In this document: piece by piece, positions 51,575 to 60,485 of the stretch
How the letters are laid out: each line of letters begins with the position of its first letter
Numbering within the stretch: the first letter of the stretch is position 1
Assembly (NCBI RefSeq): GCF_009363095.1
Contig: NZ_CP045295.1
Location: 4,617,001 to 4,681,000, forward strand
Length of the DNA: 64,000 bases
Direction of reading: 5' to 3'
From: Paenibacillus cellulositrophicus
GTDB lineage: Bacteria; Bacillota; Bacilli; Paenibacillales; Paenibacillaceae
Notes under the pieces: generated by a model
Told to the model about the DNA's origin: nothing
The model's database searches: none
Seen by the model: only the letters and a program-made list of their open reading frames with translations
Translations under genes and position numbers: made by a program

Positions 51575-52069
51575 GTGGAAAGCAATCATAACGGGAAACC
51601 GTTCATCTATTCCTCCCGCAGCCCCGAGGATACGGAGGCGCTGGCCGCGTGGCTGGCAGGCGTAGCGGAGCCGGGGACCGTGATCGGCCTGGACGGCGAT
51701 CTGGGGGCGGGAAAGACCGCCTTTTCGCAGGCGTTCGCCAGACATTTTGGGGTGCAGGATGTTGTGAACAGCCCCACATTCACCATTATTAAGGAATACG
51801 AAGGGCGTCTGCCCTTTTACCATATGGATGTCTACCGGGTGTCTCTGGAGGAGGCCGAGGATCTGGGACTGGACGAGTACTTCTTCGGAAACGGCGTCAG
51901 CCTGGTCGAATGGTCGCAAATCATCGAAGAACTGCTGCCGGACCGGCATTTGCATGTCTACATCGAGACTGTCGGCCTCACGGAGCGAAGCATTACGGTC
52001 CGGGGGTATGGGCAGCCTTATGAAGAATGGGTCGGCAGTTTGAACAGAAATGGAGTCGTATCAACATGA
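51575..52069 (+). CDS. tsaE: tRNA t6A synthesis ATPase TsaE
   Basis: P-loop ATPase that assists TsaB-TsaD in making N6-threonylcarbamoyladenosine at tRNA position 37. Walker A GDLGAGKTAF (about residues 45-54), then TFTIIKEYEG and HMDVYRV. 164 aa. GTG start with a GGAAGGAGAAGG Shine-Dalgarno. Its TGA overlaps the tsaB start (ATGA). B. subtilis counterpart: ydiB. Confidence 0.95.
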   Translation: MESNHNGKPFIYSSRSPEDTEALAAWLAGVAEPGTVIGLDGDLGAGKTAFSQAFARHFGVQDVVNSPTFTIIKEYEGRLPFYHMDVYRVSLEEAEDLGLDEYFFGNGVSLVEWSQIIEELLPDRHLHVYIETVGLTERSITVRGYGQPYEEWVGSLNRNGVVST

Positions 52070-52842
52070 ATAACGAGAATTCACAGCCGCTGCGGCGGTT
52101 TTTGGCGCTTGATACCTCGACGGCCTGCCTGGCGCTGGCGGTCATGGAGGACGACCGCGTGCTCCATACAATCGAGGCTTCAGGCGAGCGGAATCATTCG
52201 GTCCATCTGCTGCCTTTGATCCAGAAAGGCCTCCGAGAAGCCGGCGTGGAAGCATCCCAAGTCGACGGCGTCGCCGTGGGCGTTGGCCCGGGTTCTTATA
52301 CCGGAACGCGGATTGCCGTCACGGCCGCCAAGACGCTGGCCTGGGCCTGGAACGTGCCGGTCGCCGGCATTTCCAGCCTGCATGCGCTGGCCTGGAGCGG
52401 ACTGATGGCCGGTCCGGACACTCGGGCCTCAGGCGGAACGAGCTGGGTCATTCCGCTCGTGGACGCTAGAAGAGGACAGGCGTATACGGCCTTGTTTGCG
52501 GCCGGGCAGGCGGTCATCCCGCAGCGGAAGAAGGACGATGCCATCCGGCTGATGCAGCCGTGGGTGGAGGAACTGGAGCAGCTCCTCTTGTCCATGCCGG
52601 AGGAAGAATGGCCGGCTGCCGTCCATTTTGTCGGCGAGATCGGCAATCATCAGGAATCGGCGCAGAGGCTGCATCCCATGCTGGGAGACCGGCTTCATCT
52701 GACTTCCTGCGATATGAAAGGGGAGCCGGTAGGGCAGCTTGGTGCGGACCGCCTCCTCCGGGGAGAGCGGGATGAGCTGCACGCCCTGGTGCCAAACTAT
52801 ACGCAGCTTGCCGAAGCTGAAAAGCTCCTGCGCAAGCCGTGA
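52066..52842 (+). CDS. tsaB: tRNA t6A synthesis protein TsaB
   Basis: ASKHA-fold partner of TsaD, without catalytic metal site. FLALDTSTACLALAVME at the N-terminus and VDGVAVGVGPGSYTGTRIAVTAAKTLAWAWNVPVAGISSLHALAW as the family core. 258 aa from the ATG overlapping the tsaE stop. B. subtilis counterpart: ydiC. Confidence 0.95.
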   Translation: MNNENSQPLRRFLALDTSTACLALAVMEDDRVLHTIEASGERNHSVHLLPLIQKGLREAGVEASQVDGVAVGVGPGSYTGTRIAVTAAKTLAWAWNVPVAGISSLHALAWSGLMAGPDTRASGGTSWVIPLVDARRGQAYTALFAAGQAVIPQRKKDDAIRLMQPWVEELEQLLLSMPEEEWPAAVHFVGEIGNHQESAQRLHPMLGDRLHLTSCDMKGEPVGQLGADRLLRGERDELHALVPNYTQLAEAEKLLRKP

Positions 52843-52861
52843 AGGGAGTCTTTTGACAATC

Positions 52862-53362
52862 ATGGAGCAGGAGATCAAACAGGATGCGGAAGGATTAACT
52901 TTCCGTCCGATGACATTAGAGGATATACCCGCCGTGATGGTGATCGAGCATGACGCATTCACTCTGCCCTGGACGGAGGAAGCGTTTCGGAACGAGCTGA
53001 CGCATAATCATTTTGCGCGTTATATGATGATGGAATGGAACGGGGAGCCTGTCGGATATGCGGGGATGTGGACGGTCATTGACGAAGCGCATGTGACGAA
53101 TATTGCCGTTTTGTCCCCTTACCGCGGCCGCAAATGGGGAGAGCGCCTGCTGCTTGAACTGATGAAGACAGCCTCGCAGCTTGGCATGAAACGGATGACA
53201 CTCGAAGTCCGGATCTCCAACCGGGTGGCGCAAAATTTATATATGAAAATGGGATTCGAGCCGGCCGGACTCCGAAAAGGGTATTATTCGGACAACCAGG
53301 AGGACGCGATGATCATGTGGGCCGAGCTGTTTCCGGACCGCAGTCAGAACGCCCGCGGCTAG
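52862..53362 (+). CDS. rimI: Ribosomal protein S18 alanine N-acetyltransferase RimI
   Basis: GNAT enzyme that acetylates the N-terminal alanine of S18. RPMTLEDIPAVMVIEHDAFTLPWTEEAFRNEL, then NIAVLSPYRGRKWGERLLLELM (acetyl-CoA loop; note RGRKWG in place of the usual RGxGxG) and RISNRVAQNLYMKMGFEPAG. 166 aa from ATG 52862; a TTG at 52853 is closer to the GGGAG and would add three residues. B. subtilis counterpart: ydiD. Confidence 0.92.
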   Translation: MEQEIKQDAEGLTFRPMTLEDIPAVMVIEHDAFTLPWTEEAFRNELTHNHFARYMMMEWNGEPVGYAGMWTVIDEAHVTNIAVLSPYRGRKWGERLLLELMKTASQLGMKRMTLEVRISNRVAQNLYMKMGFEPAGLRKGYYSDNQEDAMIMWAELFPDRSQNARG

Positions 53363-53378
53363 GAAGGAAAGTACACAA

Positions 53379-54425
53379 ATGAATCAAGCCAACATACAAT
53401 CACAACCATGCTATATTCTGGCGGTGGAAACGAGCTGTGACGAAACGTCCGCCGCGGTGGTCAAAGACGGCAAAGAGGTGCTCAGCAACCTGATCGCCAG
53501 CCAGATCGAAACCCACAAGGCGTTCGGCGGCGTCGTGCCGGAGGTCGCTTCCCGCAAGCATGTCGAGAATATTACGCTGATGCTTCAGGAAGCAGTGCAG
53601 GCCGCGGGCATCACCCCGCAGGACTTGTCGGCGATTGCCGTCACCCAGGGCCCCGGCCTCGTCGGGGCTTTGCTTGTGGGCGTCGTCGCGGCGACCAGTC
53701 TGGCGTTTGCGCTCTCGAAGCCGCTCATCGGCACGCATCATATTGCCGGCCATATTTACGCCAACAACCTGGTGGCCGACCTGAAGTACCCGTGTATGGC
53801 GCTGGTGACTTCCGGCGGGCATACGGAGCTGGTCTACCTGGAAAAAGAGGGCCACTTCGAAGTCATCGGGCGCACGCGGGATGACGCGGTCGGCGAGGCG
53901 TACGACAAAGTGGCGCGGGCGCTCGGCTTTCCGTATCCTGGCGGCCCGCACGTGGACCGTCTGGCGCTGGAATCCGAAGAGGCCGTCCCGCTTCCGCGGG
54001 TCTGGCTTGAGCCGGACACCTACGATTTCAGCTTCAGCGGCTTGAAGTCGGCGGTGCTGAACGTGGTGAACCAGCGCAAAATGCGCGGGGAGCCGGCCGC
54101 GGAGGGTGCGATTGCGCGCGGCTTCCAGGAATCCGTCGTGGAAGTGCTCGTCACGAAGTCGATCCGCGCGGTGAAGTCTTACCATGCGAAGCAGCTGCTG
54201 CTGTGCGGGGGCGTGGCGGCGAACAAGGGCCTGCGGGCGGAGCTGTCCCGCCAGTGCGAGCAGGAAGGCATCGAGCTGATTATCCCGCCGTTCAAATACT
54301 GCACGGATAATGCGGCCATGATCGGAGCCGCTGCTTATTTGAAATGGAAGGAGCAGCAGTTCGCCGGTTTGGACCTGCGGGCGATGCCGCAATTTTCGCT
54401 GGAGGAATGGTCCGTGCGCGCTTGA
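53379..54425 (+). CDS. tsaD: tRNA N6-adenosine threonylcarbamoyltransferase TsaD
   Basis: Catalytic subunit of t6A synthesis. ILAVETSCDETSAAVV at the start, THHIAGHIYANN with the HxxxH metal site, VTSGGHTELVY and the C-terminal KYCTDNAAMIG. 348 aa. GGAAGGAAAG precedes the ATG. Last gene of tsaE-tsaB-rimI-tsaD; B. subtilis counterpart: gcp (ydiE). Confidence 0.97.
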   Translation: MNQANIQSQPCYILAVETSCDETSAAVVKDGKEVLSNLIASQIETHKAFGGVVPEVASRKHVENITLMLQEAVQAAGITPQDLSAIAVTQGPGLVGALLVGVVAATSLAFALSKPLIGTHHIAGHIYANNLVADLKYPCMALVTSGGHTELVYLEKEGHFEVIGRTRDDAVGEAYDKVARALGFPYPGGPHVDRLALESEEAVPLPRVWLEPDTYDFSFSGLKSAVLNVVNQRKMRGEPAAEGAIARGFQESVVEVLVTKSIRAVKSYHAKQLLLCGGVAANKGLRAELSRQCEQEGIELIIPPFKYCTDNAAMIGAAAYLKWKEQQFAGLDLRAMPQFSLEEWSVRA

Positions 54426-54505
54426 AAGCTGGCCGTACGTTTTCCCGATCATGAGATCCGGCCTGAGCCGGAGGGAAATCAGTAACATAGACCTTGTGAA
54501 TTATG

Positions 54506-54545
54506 AACAGCCTGTTGTCTCGTTGATGAGACGGCAGGCTGTTTT
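54506..54545 (+). terminator. tsa operon terminator
   Basis: AACAGCCTG pairs with CAGGCTGTT and encloses GTCTC/GAGAC, followed by TTTT. Confidence 0.8.
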
Positions 54546-54703
54546 GCATCTTTGACGGTTATGGCGGTTGTTGTCCGACGATAGGGGACGAAAAAGCCGT
54601 TATGCCGTCGAAGGCTCCTGTCATTCTTGTCGGAAGAATCGGCGAATCGGCAGGCTAAGGACCTATTTTGGGGCTATATCTTAGGACCTGGTCCTTGTCA
54701 AGA

Positions 54704-54963
54704 TGTGGACAAGGTTATCCACATATTCCACCGAAATTGTGCACAACCACCTGTTTCTTAATAAAATCGCTGGTTTATAGAGGGGTGAAAATAGGGGATA
54801 GGTTTTTCACAGGTTTCCTGTGGGAATTGTGGATAATGTGGATAATTTGGTGGATAAAGATGGATATTTTACAAAGAGGCGCATTTGCTCAACAAAAAAT
54901 GGCCCTTAAGGCCATCCTTTGTTGGAAGTTATGCACTTTTTTTGGGGATAAGGCTGTGAATAA
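54704..54963. promoter_or_regulatory. DnaA-box cluster between tsaD and the ABC-F gene
   Basis: Exact matches to TTATNCACA or its complement lie at 54715-54723, 54828-54836, 54837-54845 (abutting) and 54955-54963; one-mismatch sites at 54704-54712, 54737-54745/54738-54746, 54803-54811 and 54849-54857. Surrounding sequence is AT-rich. The gap 54546-55052 holds no convincing gene. A hairpin ATGGCC-CTTAA-GGCCAT lies inside at 54899-54915. Confidence 0.75.
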
Positions 54964-55052
54964 GTGGAATCTTAACATCAAAACTTTTTTTGTAAATTTG
55001 ACAAAAGTTCGAACATTTGAGCTTCCGCCGGCTCCATTTGTTGAAAATCGGC

Positions 55053-57017
55053 TTACTCCGCGGCCAATGTTTCCCATTCGGCATAAATCGTTTCCAGCTG
55101 GTTTTTCTTTTCCTCCTGCTGCTGCTGATGCTCCTGCAGGGCGACGTAGTCTTGGTAGACCTCCGGCTTGGCCATTTCCGCGTCAAGTTCCGAAATTTCT
55201 TCCTCCAGGCTCTGGATCTGCTCCTCGAGCGCGGCAAGCCTGCGCTGCCGGTTTCGTTCCTCGCGCTTAGCCTGTTTGTCGGCCTCGAACGAAGATACGC
55301 CGGATTTATCGCTGTTATCGTTTGCTGCCTCTGGTTTGGAGGGGCTGTTCTTCGCTCCGGCTCCGCCTGCCTGCTCAAGCGCTTCTTGGCTGAGCTCCTC
55401 CAGCTCCTGTTTTTTCGCTACATAGTCGTCATAGTTGCCGAGGTAATGCTCGGTCCCTTCGGGATGAAGCTCAATAATGCGTTCGGCCATTTTGTTCAGG
55501 AAGTACCGGTCGTGCGAAATAAACAGCAGGGTGCCTTCGTAATCGATCAGAGCCGACTCCAGCACTTCCTTGCTGAAGAGGTCCAGATGGTTGGTGGGCT
55601 CGTCCAGTATAAGCATATTGGCTTCCAGCAGCATCAGCTTGGCCAGCGATACCCTAGCCTTCTCGCCGCCGCTGAGCGCAGCGATTTTCTTGAGCACGTC
55701 CTCGCCGCTGAACAGGAAGTTGCCGAGCACGGTGCGAATCCGGGCCTCCTCCATGTGCGGGTAGGCGCTCCAAAGCTCCTCGAGCACGGTATTGGAAGGA
55801 TTAAGGTTGGTCTGCTCCTGGTCGTAATACCCGATTTTGACCTTGGTTCCCCAGTGGATCGCTCCGGTCTGCGGCTGGCTGGTTCCGATCAGGCACTTGA
55901 GCAGGGTCGATTTGCCGATCCCGTTCGGCCCGATGAGCGCGACCGTTTCCCCGCGGCGCAGGTCGAAGGATACGTCCTTAAACAGCGCCTTTGGCGGCTG
56001 GAACGACACGGACAAGTCACGCACCTGCAGCACTTCCTTGCCGGACATGTACTCGACCTCGAAGGAGAAGTGGGCCTTCTTCAAATCGCCGAGCGGCTTG
56101 TCCATCCGGTCCATTTTCTCGAGTGCCTTGCGCCGGCTCTGGGCCCGCTTGGTGGTCGACGCACGGACGATGTTGCGCTGGATAAAAGCTTCCATCTTGG
56201 CGATCTCGTCCTGCTGCTTCTCATACATCTTCATCTGGGATTCGTACTCGGCCGCCTTGAGCTCCATATACCGGCTGTAATTGCCCGTATACCGCTTGGA
56301 CTGATGCCGCTCGATCTCGACGATGGTCGTCACGAGGCGGTCCAGAAAATACCTGTCATGGGATACGACCAGCAGCGATCCGGAATACGCGCGCAAATAG
56401 TCCTCGAGCCAGGTCAGCGTCGCAATGTCCAGGTGGTTGGTCGGCTCGTCGAGCATGAGCAGGTCCGGGGCCTGCAGCAGGATGCGCGCCAGCGCTAGCC
56501 GCGTCTTCTGCCCGCCGCTGAGCGTGGCGATCGGGGTCTCCGGCGCAAAGCTGCCAAAGCCCATGCCGTGCAGCACGCTGCGGATCCGCGTTTCCATTTC
56601 GTAGCCTCCGTGGTCCTTGAACCAGTCCGAACGGGAAGCATAACGGTCCAGCAGATCCTGGTATTTCTTCGGATTGTCCATCACCGCCGGATCGGCTATT
56701 TGTTGCTCCATCACCCGGAGCTCTTTTTCCGTCTCAATTAAAGGGGTGAACACATCCAGCATTTCTTCCCAAATGGTACGGTCGGATTGAAGCCCGCTGT
56801 TCTGGGCGAGATACCCGATCGTCGTTTCCTTCGATTTATAAATTTGCCCGCCGTCATAGGACATTTCCCCTGCCAAAATTTGCAGAAGGGTCGACTTGCC
56901 CGCGCCGTTGACGCCGACGAGGCCGATACGTTCCCTCTCTTGAACCTGCAGGTTGATGCCTTCCAGCACGGGAGTGATGCCGAATAATTTTTTGATTCCG
57001 CTCGCTTGAAGAAGCAT
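55053..57017 (-). CDS. ABC-F family ATP-binding protein (YdiF-like)
   Basis: Soluble two-ABC ATPase of the ABC-F group that acts on the ribosome. Domain 1 has GVNGAGKST and ATLSGGQKTRLALARIL with LLMLDEPTNHLD; the inter-domain P-site linker is rich in charge; domain 2 has GPNGIGKST and AALSGGEKARVSLAKLM with MLILDEPTNHLD. A long coiled-coil C-terminal extension follows (residues about 540-654). I start at 57017 (GGAGG 12 bp upstream); a TTG at 57029 directly abuts the Shine-Dalgarno. Position matches ydiF. Confidence 0.93.
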   Translation of the reverse strand: MLLQASGIKKLFGITPVLEGINLQVQERERIGLVGVNGAGKSTLLQILAGEMSYDGGQIYKSKETTIGYLAQNSGLQSDRTIWEEMLDVFTPLIETEKELRVMEQQIADPAVMDNPKKYQDLLDRYASRSDWFKDHGGYEMETRIRSVLHGMGFGSFAPETPIATLSGGQKTRLALARILLQAPDLLMLDEPTNHLDIATLTWLEDYLRAYSGSLLVVSHDRYFLDRLVTTIVEIERHQSKRYTGNYSRYMELKAAEYESQMKMYEKQQDEIAKMEAFIQRNIVRASTTKRAQSRRKALEKMDRMDKPLGDLKKAHFSFEVEYMSGKEVLQVRDLSVSFQPPKALFKDVSFDLRRGETVALIGPNGIGKSTLLKCLIGTSQPQTGAIHWGTKVKIGYYDQEQTNLNPSNTVLEELWSAYPHMEEARIRTVLGNFLFSGEDVLKKIAALSGGEKARVSLAKLMLLEANMLILDEPTNHLDLFSKEVLESALIDYEGTLLFISHDRYFLNKMAERIIELHPEGTEHYLGNYDDYVAKKQELEELSQEALEQAGGAGAKNSPSKPEAANDNSDKSGVSSFEADKQAKREERNRQRRLAALEEQIQSLEEEISELDAEMAKPEVYQDYVALQEHQQQQEEKKNQLETIYAEWETLAAE

Positions 57018-57209
57018 GTGACGTTGCAACCTCCATCTATCATCTTAATAAGATCAGTTTACATGAAATACTGAGAATGCGCGACTTGCAGTGCAGGACT
57101 TCGGGACAATCTTGGCGAAAGAGAAGCAACAGTGGTAAGATAAGAGCAAATCAACGGATGCAGGACTGAAAATCGAAAGCGTCGTTGGATGCCACAGGGG
57201 GCGGCTTGG

Positions 57210-57836
57210 ATGAAAGAAGAGAAGGCGCGTCTTCGCTTTGCCATGCGGCAGGTGCGGGATGGTCTGCCGGAAGAGGAGCGGAGACGCGCTTCCGATCAGG
57301 CCTGCCGTCATGCATCGGCGTGGATGGAAGCGGCTGGATGCCGGAGCTTGATGGTGTACGTTCCGTTCCGCAGCGAGCTGGACACGCGGCCGCTGATCGA
57401 ACGGGCCTGGCTTCGGGGTGCAGATGTGTACGTCCCGCGCTGCCATCCGGGGGATCGTTCCATGACGATTCACCGGCTGCGGCGGTGGGACGAGCTCCAG
57501 ACCGGCGCATACGGCATCCTGGAGCCGGACCCCGAGCGGGTGCAGGCCGAGCAGGACGGGATGCTGCCGGATGCGGTGCTGGTGCCTGGTCTCGCTTTTG
57601 ATCTCGAAGGGGGAAGACTCGGGTACGGTGCGGGGTACTACGACAGGCTTTACGAACGATGGAGCGCTGCGGCCGGGGACGGTACCATGCCTGTGTGGGC
57701 CGGGATCGGTTTTGCGCCGCAGGTAGTAGACCGCGTCCCCATGGACGAGAACGACGCCCGTCTTCAGGTCCTCATAACCGACCAAGGGATATACACGATG
57801 AACAAGGGGGCTGACGATGGATCTGACGCATTTTAA
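57210..57836 (+). CDS. 5-formyltetrahydrofolate cyclo-ligase
   Basis: ATP-dependent conversion of 5-formyl-THF to 5,10-methenyl-THF. VYVPFRSELDTRPLIE and VPGLAFDLEGGRLGYGAGYYDRLY (the family's GRLGYGxGYYDR signature) are intact. 208 aa from the ATG at 57210 with GGGGGCGG upstream; ATG 57189 would add seven residues but has no clear Shine-Dalgarno. Overlaps moaC by 20 bp. It is an extra gene relative to the B. subtilis ydiF-moaC order. Confidence 0.92.
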   Translation: MKEEKARLRFAMRQVRDGLPEEERRRASDQACRHASAWMEAAGCRSLMVYVPFRSELDTRPLIERAWLRGADVYVPRCHPGDRSMTIHRLRRWDELQTGAYGILEPDPERVQAEQDGMLPDAVLVPGLAFDLEGGRLGYGAGYYDRLYERWSAAAGDGTMPVWAGIGFAPQVVDRVPMDENDARLQVLITDQGIYTMNKGADDGSDAF

Positions 57837-58290
57837 CGAACAAGGCCGGGCCAAAATGGTAGACGTCTCGGAGAAGGACGTCACCTCGCGTACGGCGGTG
57901 GCCCGCACGACGGTCACGATGGCGCCAGAAACGCTGGCGCGGATCAAGGAAGGTCGGATCGGCAAAGGAGACGTGCTCGCCGTCGCTTCTGTTGCCGGCG
58001 TCATGGCGGCGAAGAAAACGTCGGATATCATTCCGATGTGTCACCCGCTGCCGCTGACAGGCATTGATATTCATTTCAGCGATAACAGAAATGATGAACT
58101 TTATATAGAAGGAACTGTGAAGACTACGGGCAAGACCGGCGTCGAAATGGAGGCGCTGACCGCCGTATCGGCTGCCGCTCTGACGGTCTATGACATGTGC
58201 AAGGCACTGCAGAAGGATATGGTCATCGGTCCGACCCGGCTGGAATCCAAGACCGGGGGCAAGAGCGGCGACTACAGCCGCGAAGCTTGA
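57817..58290 (+). CDS. moaC: Molybdopterin biosynthesis cyclic pyranopterin monophosphate synthase MoaC
   Basis: Second step of molybdopterin synthesis. LTHFNEQGRAKMVDVSEKDVTSRTAVA, IPMCHPLPLTGID and VEMEALTAVSAAALTVYDMCKA are the family marks. 157 aa. AAGGGGG 7 bp before the ATG; overlaps the cyclo-ligase gene. Followed by mogA/moaB. Confidence 0.96.
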   Translation: MDLTHFNEQGRAKMVDVSEKDVTSRTAVARTTVTMAPETLARIKEGRIGKGDVLAVASVAGVMAAKKTSDIIPMCHPLPLTGIDIHFSDNRNDELYIEGTVKTTGKTGVEMEALTAVSAAALTVYDMCKALQKDMVIGPTRLESKTGGKSGDYSREA

Positions 58291-58370
58291 GTATAGTCGA
58301 AGAAGGACGTGCTCGGATCAGACGGTTCACAAAGATAAGAACTTAGGGTTAAAGGAGGAGGGGTGATCTT

Positions 58371-58856
58371 ATGGTGTGGAGAACAGCGATCCTGACGGCA
58401 AGCGATAAGGGAGCCCGAGGTGAACGTGAAGATACGAGCGCACAGGTCATCCGGGAGCTGGTGGAGGAGGAATTGGGCGGGGAGATCGTGGAATACCGCA
58501 TCGTTCCTGACGAGCAGGATGATATTATCGCGTCGCTCATTGAGTTAACCGATTATTTCCAGGCGGACCTGGTGCTCACGACCGGAGGTACGGAGCTGGC
58601 GATCCGGGACGTAACGCCGGAGGCCACACGCCGGGTCATCGAGCGGGAAGTGCCGGGCATCGCGGAGGCCATGCGGGCGACCGTCATGCAGAAGAACCGC
58701 GCAGCGATGCTGTTCCGCGGCATTGTCGGCATCCGCGGACGGACGCTGATCGTCAACCTGCCGGGCTCGCCCAAGGGCGTGCACGAGCACTTGGCGGCCA
58801 TTATGGACCAGCTGCCGGAAGCGCTGCTGATGGTGACCGGGCAATACCGCCAATAA
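58371..58856 (+). CDS. MogA/MoaB-type molybdenum cofactor protein
   Basis: Adenylates molybdopterin. AILTASDKGARGEREDTSA at the start, DLVLTTGGTELAIRDVTPEAT (GGTG-like motif: here GGTE) and VNLPGSPKGVHEHL are family marks. 161 aa. AAGGAGGAGGGGTGATC before the ATG. MogA and MoaB cannot be told apart from sequence. It occupies the place of rex in B. subtilis. Confidence 0.9.
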   Translation: MVWRTAILTASDKGARGEREDTSAQVIRELVEEELGGEIVEYRIVPDEQDDIIASLIELTDYFQADLVLTTGGTELAIRDVTPEATRRVIEREVPGIAEAMRATVMQKNRAAMLFRGIVGIRGRTLIVNLPGSPKGVHEHLAAIMDQLPEALLMVTGQYRQ

Positions 58857-59071
58857 TCCAGCATTTACCTGACTTTTTTCAAAATTGTCACACTTATTTG
58901 ATATTGTAATGATCCGTGATATGGTATGATGGCGATGTGGCAATTTTTTGTCATTGCTGTGAACAAGCCCAATCGAATGCAAACATCCATCAATGATCTG
59001 CTTTACTCGGACACGGTGTGTTACATATCCGGATTTTGGTTAAGAGTAAAGTACAGAGAGGAGAATACCAT

Positions 59072-59332
59072 ATGCTGAGTGGAATCGGTGTGCCAGGCAT
59101 TATTTTGCTGGTCATTTTGGCATTGCTGCTGTTTGGACCCAACAAGCTCCCTGAACTCGGACGGGCCGTCGGCCGCACATTCCGCGAGTTCAAGGACGGT
59201 GCCCGCGATATCATCGGCGAAGACGATCAGGCGCCGCGCAAGAGCGAGCCTAAGCCGCTGGCCGCAAGTGAAACGCAGCAGCCTGCACCTGTGCAGAGCA
59301 GCGCTGCCCAAGATAAGCGCCTGCCGGAGTGA
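59072..59332 (+). CDS. tatA: Twin-arginine translocase subunit TatA
   Basis: 86-aa single-span membrane protein: a short hydrophobic helix GIILLVILALLLFGPNKLPELGRAVGRTFREFK with the FGPxKLPELG amphipathic hinge typical of TatA/E, then a Pro/Gln-rich tail. AGAGAGGAG lies 8 bp before the ATG. TatAC of the minimal Firmicute type, followed by tatC. Confidence 0.95.
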   Translation: MLSGIGVPGIILLVILALLLFGPNKLPELGRAVGRTFREFKDGARDIIGEDDQAPRKSEPKPLAASETQQPAPVQSSAAQDKRLPE

Positions 59333-59363
59333 TTTCGGGGAGAAATCCAGGCAGTCTATATCC

Positions 59364-59396
59364 ATCCCTTCCTTGCGGGGAGGGATTTTGTTTTGT
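59364..59396 (+). terminator. Hairpin between tatA and tatC
   Basis: ATCCCTTCC pairs with GGGAGGGAT (one wobble), followed by TTTTGTTTTG. May reduce tatC relative to tatA. Confidence 0.6.
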
Positions 59397-59431
59397 CCGG
59401 AAGGCTTAAAGCGAAGGAAGGTGACCTCATC

Positions 59432-60202
59432 GTGGAAAAACAGGAAGAAATGTCGATCGTTGAGCATTTGGGCGAGCTGCGCAAACGGATCATTTACGTC
59501 CTCGTTGTGCTCGTGCTCGGGCTTGTGGTCGGCCTGGTCTGCGCCAATCCCATCTACCAGTACCTGATCAGCGTCGACTCGGCGAAGGATTTCGAGCTGC
59601 ACGCATTTTCCTTCTGGGACGGGATCGGCATGTACATGAAGATCGCCATGATCGTATCGCTTGTGGCGACGATTCCGTTTACGGCGTACCAGCTGTGGGC
59701 TTTCGTCAGTCCGGGGCTCCGCGAAGTGGAACGCAAAGCCGCGCTGCGCTATGTGCCTTACGTATTTCTGCTGTTTCTGGCCGGACTTGCCTTCGGCTAT
59801 TACGTTGTATTCCCGATGGCGCTGGGCTTTACGACCCAGGTGACCGAGTCGATGGGACTGAAGGAGACGTACGGCATCTCCCAATACTTCAGCTTTTTGT
59901 TTACGCTGGTCGTGCCGGTGGCGCTGCTGTTCGAGCTGCCGATCATCGTCATGTTTCTGACCAAGCTGCGGATCCTGAACCCGCTGCGGCTGCGGAAAAT
60001 GCGGAAGGTCGCCTATTTCGCCCTCGTATTCATCGCGATCGTCATTACGCCGCCGGATTTCATCTCGGATTTTCTCGTGACGATTCCGCTGCTCGTGCTG
60101 TATGAGTTCAGCGTGTTTTTATCCTCCGTCGTGTACCGCAAGCAGCTGGCTGCGGATGCGGCGGTGGAGGCCAGATACCGGTTCCCGGCCGAACCGCAAT
60201 AA
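59432..60202 (+). CDS. tatC: Sec-independent translocase subunit TatC
   Basis: Six-helix membrane receptor of Tat signal peptides. EMSIVEHLGELRKRIIY is the N-terminal signature, FVSPGLREVERK the cytoplasmic loop 1, and the C-terminal FAxxIxTPPDxxSxxL-like stretch reads VFIAIVITPPDFISDF. 256 aa. GTG at 59432 has GGAAGGTGA upstream; a TTG at 59393 would extend it. Confidence 0.95.
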   Translation: MEKQEEMSIVEHLGELRKRIIYVLVVLVLGLVVGLVCANPIYQYLISVDSAKDFELHAFSFWDGIGMYMKIAMIVSLVATIPFTAYQLWAFVSPGLREVERKAALRYVPYVFLLFLAGLAFGYYVVFPMALGFTTQVTESMGLKETYGISQYFSFLFTLVVPVALLFELPIIVMFLTKLRILNPLRLRKMRKVAYFALVFIAIVITPPDFISDFLVTIPLLVLYEFSVFLSSVVYRKQLAADAAVEARYRFPAEPQ

Positions 60203-60212
60203 GAGGACACAG

Positions 60213-60249
60213 GCATTCTTTTTCTGGACGGAAAAAGGATGCTTTTTTC
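60213..60249 (+). terminator. Terminator after tatC
   Basis: GCATTCTTTTTC pairs with GGAAAAAGGATGC (one wobble), followed by a T-rich tract. The remaining 330 bp to groES hold only the promoter and CIRCE. Confidence 0.7.
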
Positions 60250-60445
60250 TTTTCTTCGAAAATGGGCATTTCTTTTTCAGAAATCAGGGAAAACGGCATA
60301 TTTCGGATTCCGGTGGATACAATGATGGAGGGTGTCTTATTCGCTGCGGAGGCCTGTGACAGGCTTGTCCGGTGCAGGATGGGACGGGTTCGGCGGAGGT
60401 GCTATGAAAAGTGTGAAGTTCTTAGAAAAATGCTTCAAAGAGGAC

Positions 60446-60474
60446 TTGAAATCTGTTCCCAAGTTGAGTATCAT
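60446..60474 (+). promoter_or_regulatory. groESL sigma-A promoter
   Basis: TTGAAA at 60446-60451, 17-bp spacer, TATCAT at 60469-60474. Confidence 0.75.
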
Positions 60475-60485
60475 AAAAGTGGTTG

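Noticed and set aside
54668..55270. 200-codon ORF across the DnaA-box region
   Set aside because: No Shine-Dalgarno, low-complexity sequence and runs into the ABC-F gene; the region is better explained as non-coding with DnaA boxes.
55017..56498. 493-codon plus-strand ORF over the ABC-F gene
   Set aside because: Shadow of the ABC-F gene, whose two Walker A/signature/Walker B sets are intact on the minus strand.
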